From positions 1-7,279 of the forward strand of contig JAAXJP010000389.1 of assembly GCA_012269805.1 (NCBI GenBank): a stretch of DNA of 7,279 nucleotides, written 5' to 3'. The stretch's first letter is position 1; each line of letters starts with the position of its first letter. Shown here piece by piece: positions 6,701 through 7,279 of the stretch. The notes beneath the pieces are model-generated. The model was not told the DNA's origin and made no database searches. It saw only the letters and a list, made by a program, of their open reading frames with translations. Made by a program: the position numbers and the translations under genes. Origin of the DNA: Rubrivirga sp. (lineage in GTDB: Bacteria; Bacteroidota; Rhodothermia; Rhodothermales; Rubricoccaceae).

Positions 6701-7279
6701 TCGTGAGCGTGGCCGTCGTGCCGGCAAAGTCGTCGAGTTGGAGCTTCCCGCCGAGCGCGCGCTTGACCACGTCGTTGTAGGCGCCGAGGAACTCGGCGAA
6801 GCTCAGCGACTCGGCCTGCTTGATGTTGGGGACGAGGAGCTGGCGTTTCCCGCGCTTCTCGATGTCGATGGCGAGGCCGAACGACGTCGTCGACGGGTCG
6901 ATCCGCTCGGGCTGGCCGTCGTGCTCGCGGAAGGCGGCCTTCATGCTCGGCACGGCCTCCATGGCCCGCACGATGGCGTAGGCGATCAGGTGCGTGAACG
7001 TGACCTTGTCGCCGCCGACGCGCTTCTGGTGCTGGTTGATCAGCCGCCGGTTCTCGCTCAGGAGCTTGACCGCGATCTCGCGGACGCTCGTGGCGGTCGG
7101 GATCGTGAGGCTGGCCTCCATGTTCTCGACGATCCGCGCGCCGACGCCCTTGATGGCGCCCGTCTCCGCGCCCTCGGGCAGCGTGACCTCGGGGGCGGCC
7201 AGCCGGGCGGGAAGTTCGCCACCGTCCGCGCCGCCCCCGGCGGGCGCGCCGTTCGCCCCACTCGGCCTGGGCGCCGGGG
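3717..7279 (-). CDS. kgd: Fused 2-oxoglutarate dehydrogenase E2-E1 / 2-oxoglutarate decarboxylase (5' end outside window)
   Basis: This is the multifunctional Kgd/OdhA type, joining an E2 succinyltransferase core to a thiamine-diphosphate E1o dehydrogenase. It acts on 2-oxoglutarate in the TCA cycle. 1186 codons are visible; the frame stays open to the right edge, so the ATG at 7121 is internal. Residue numbers here count from that Met. Before it lies a Pro/Ala/Gly-rich linker, then GARIVENMEASLTIPTATSVR, which begins the E2 core (about 1-235). The E2 active site is TSTYDHRVIQGAESG with His198; Gln202 sits where classical E2s have Asp. After a linker, E1 spans about 262-1134: SLEGAE (412-417), AHRGRLNVL (443-451), the thiamine-diphosphate/Mg motif HGDAAFAGQGV to VVNNQIGFTT (Asp552, Asn585), GHNEGDEPSYTQP (653-665), SGQDSGRGTFSQRHA (807-821), EAQFGDFVNGAQ (881-892) and LPHGYEGQGPEHSSGR (916-931). 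The C-terminus SAKVHAAVQEQIL is family-typical. It needs a separate lipoyl carrier/E3 unless a lipoyl domain lies beyond the window. The closest match I know is mycobacterial Kgd; sucA is an alternative symbol. Confidence 0.95.
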   Translation of the reverse strand, partial: PAPRPSGANGAPAGGGADGGELPARLAAPEVTLPEGAETGAIKGVGARIVENMEASLTIPTATSVREIAVKLLSENRRLINQHQKRVGGDKVTFTHLIAYAIVRAMEAVPSMKAAFREHDGQPERIDPSTTSFGLAIDIEKRGKRQLLVPNIKQAESLSFAEFLGAYNDVVKRALGGKLQLDDFAGTTATLTNPGGIGTQMSVPRLMPGQSVIVAVGGIGYPPEYAGMDPGELSRLGLSPVMTMTSTYDHRVIQGAESGEFLNVIADLLQGGRGFYEEVFHSLGLHTPPFRGKADSTPALGKAALGSGAKASKVEKQARVYELIRAYRVRGHLLADTNPLGYEPRNHTELDPASYGLTVWDLDRTFFTGGMAGVTGGGLAGNHTMTLRDILDTLWDTYTGHVGSEFMHLSSPEEKRWLIERIEPQQFREPIDTARKKRIFEKLNEAEALEQFIHTKYIGHKRFSLEGAETMIPLLDAVISDAADQETDEVVIGMAHRGRLNVLTNILGKPYDRVFSEFEGTVDPDAVHGSGDVKYHLGQTGTHTSPNGSKTQLTLASNPSHLEAVNPVVEGMARAKQQRIVEAHPDASEKRLRDKVLPILVHGDAAFAGQGVVAETLNLSQLEGYRTGGTVHLVVNNQIGFTTLPMHSRSSAYATDIARMIQAPIFHVNGDDPEAAVRVARLALDYRNVFNKDVVIDLVCYRKYGHNEGDEPSYTQPLMYADIGAHRSVRKLYLELLLRRGELTPEQAEAILDDFKDKLDSAFEETKELAERHKDRQPVAVPIETEDAAVATAADRDQLTRVMEALVTMPDDLQVHKKLARLVVDRRRKQFEEGTIDWAFAESLAFGTLLLEGTPVRLSGQDSGRGTFSQRHAILYDQEDGHRYLPLNHLAPGGPGDGQARFQVYDSLLSEYAALGFEYGYSVADPSALVLWEAQFGDFVNGAQIMIDQFITAAEAKWGQTSSLVMLLPHGYEGQGPEHSSGRLERFLQACAEDNLIVANFSTPANYFHALRRQVKRADKKPLVVMTPKSLLRLPEAVTSVEELADGAYRPFIASEGAPEADRLVICSGKVVYDVLKAREALDRPSSVAVARLEQFYPFPEDAVREELARFEGKPVVWLQEEPENMGAWTFVRPRFDTLLEELHGDCSHRIRYAGRAAAASPAAGSAKVHAAVQEQILRDALGIES

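Noticed and set aside
7119..7121. ATG at 7121 as the kgd start
   Set aside because: Sequence matching the family (GARIVEN) precedes it in frame, so this Met is internal to the E2 core.
1..7279. CRISPR, tRNA/rRNA, insertion sequence, attachment site or defence-type genes
   Set aside because: Nothing resembling any of these was found; base composition is uniform and all long frames are housekeeping genes or their shadows.

Overview
The window is very GC-rich chromosomal DNA, roughly 70% by eye, and almost entirely coding. It holds a four-gene co-oriented run on the minus strand that converges on the 3' end of one plus-strand gene. The minus-strand order is a fused 2-oxoglutarate dehydrogenase/decarboxylase (E2-E1, Kgd/OdhA/SucA type), then proB, proA and a HAD-superfamily phosphatase. 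No rRNA, tRNA, CRISPR array, transposase, integrase or phage gene is visible, and no gene-free stretch exceeds about 70 bases.

The fused E2-E1 protein is best known from Actinobacteria but also occurs in high-GC Rhodothermota (the Salinibacter/Rubricoccaceae side of the old Bacteroidetes). Visible Shine-Dalgarno sequences are lacking. The plus-strand gene carries repeated PLW[K/Q]R motifs and an acidic, Pro-rich low-complexity region, which I associate from memory with that group. I therefore favour a Rhodothermota member, but an actinobacterium is not excluded by the sequence alone.

Layout. 3-503 (+): 3' part of an unrecognised gene, open at the left edge. 500-1237 (-): HAD phosphatase. 1241-2527 (-): proA, gamma-glutamyl phosphate reductase. 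2520-3647 (-): proB, glutamate 5-kinase. 3648-3716: 69-nt spacer with a strong hairpin. 3717-7279 (-): kgd/sucA-type gene, whose N-terminal end lies beyond the right edge.

Metabolically, kgd consumes 2-oxoglutarate in the TCA cycle, while ProB and ProA carry out the first two steps from glutamate (one transamination from 2-oxoglutarate) to proline. proB and proA overlap by 8 nt and the HAD gene starts 3 nt after proA, so these three look like one translationally linked unit. The hairpin between kgd and proB may separate kgd expression from proBA.

This is mostly an ordinary housekeeping region and I see no clearly new biological system. The points worth a second look are small-scale: convergent genes sharing one CTAG as both stop codons, with hairpins directly at that junction; the 13-bp stem between kgd and proB; the strong use of TAG stops; and the repeated PLW motif in the unidentified gene.
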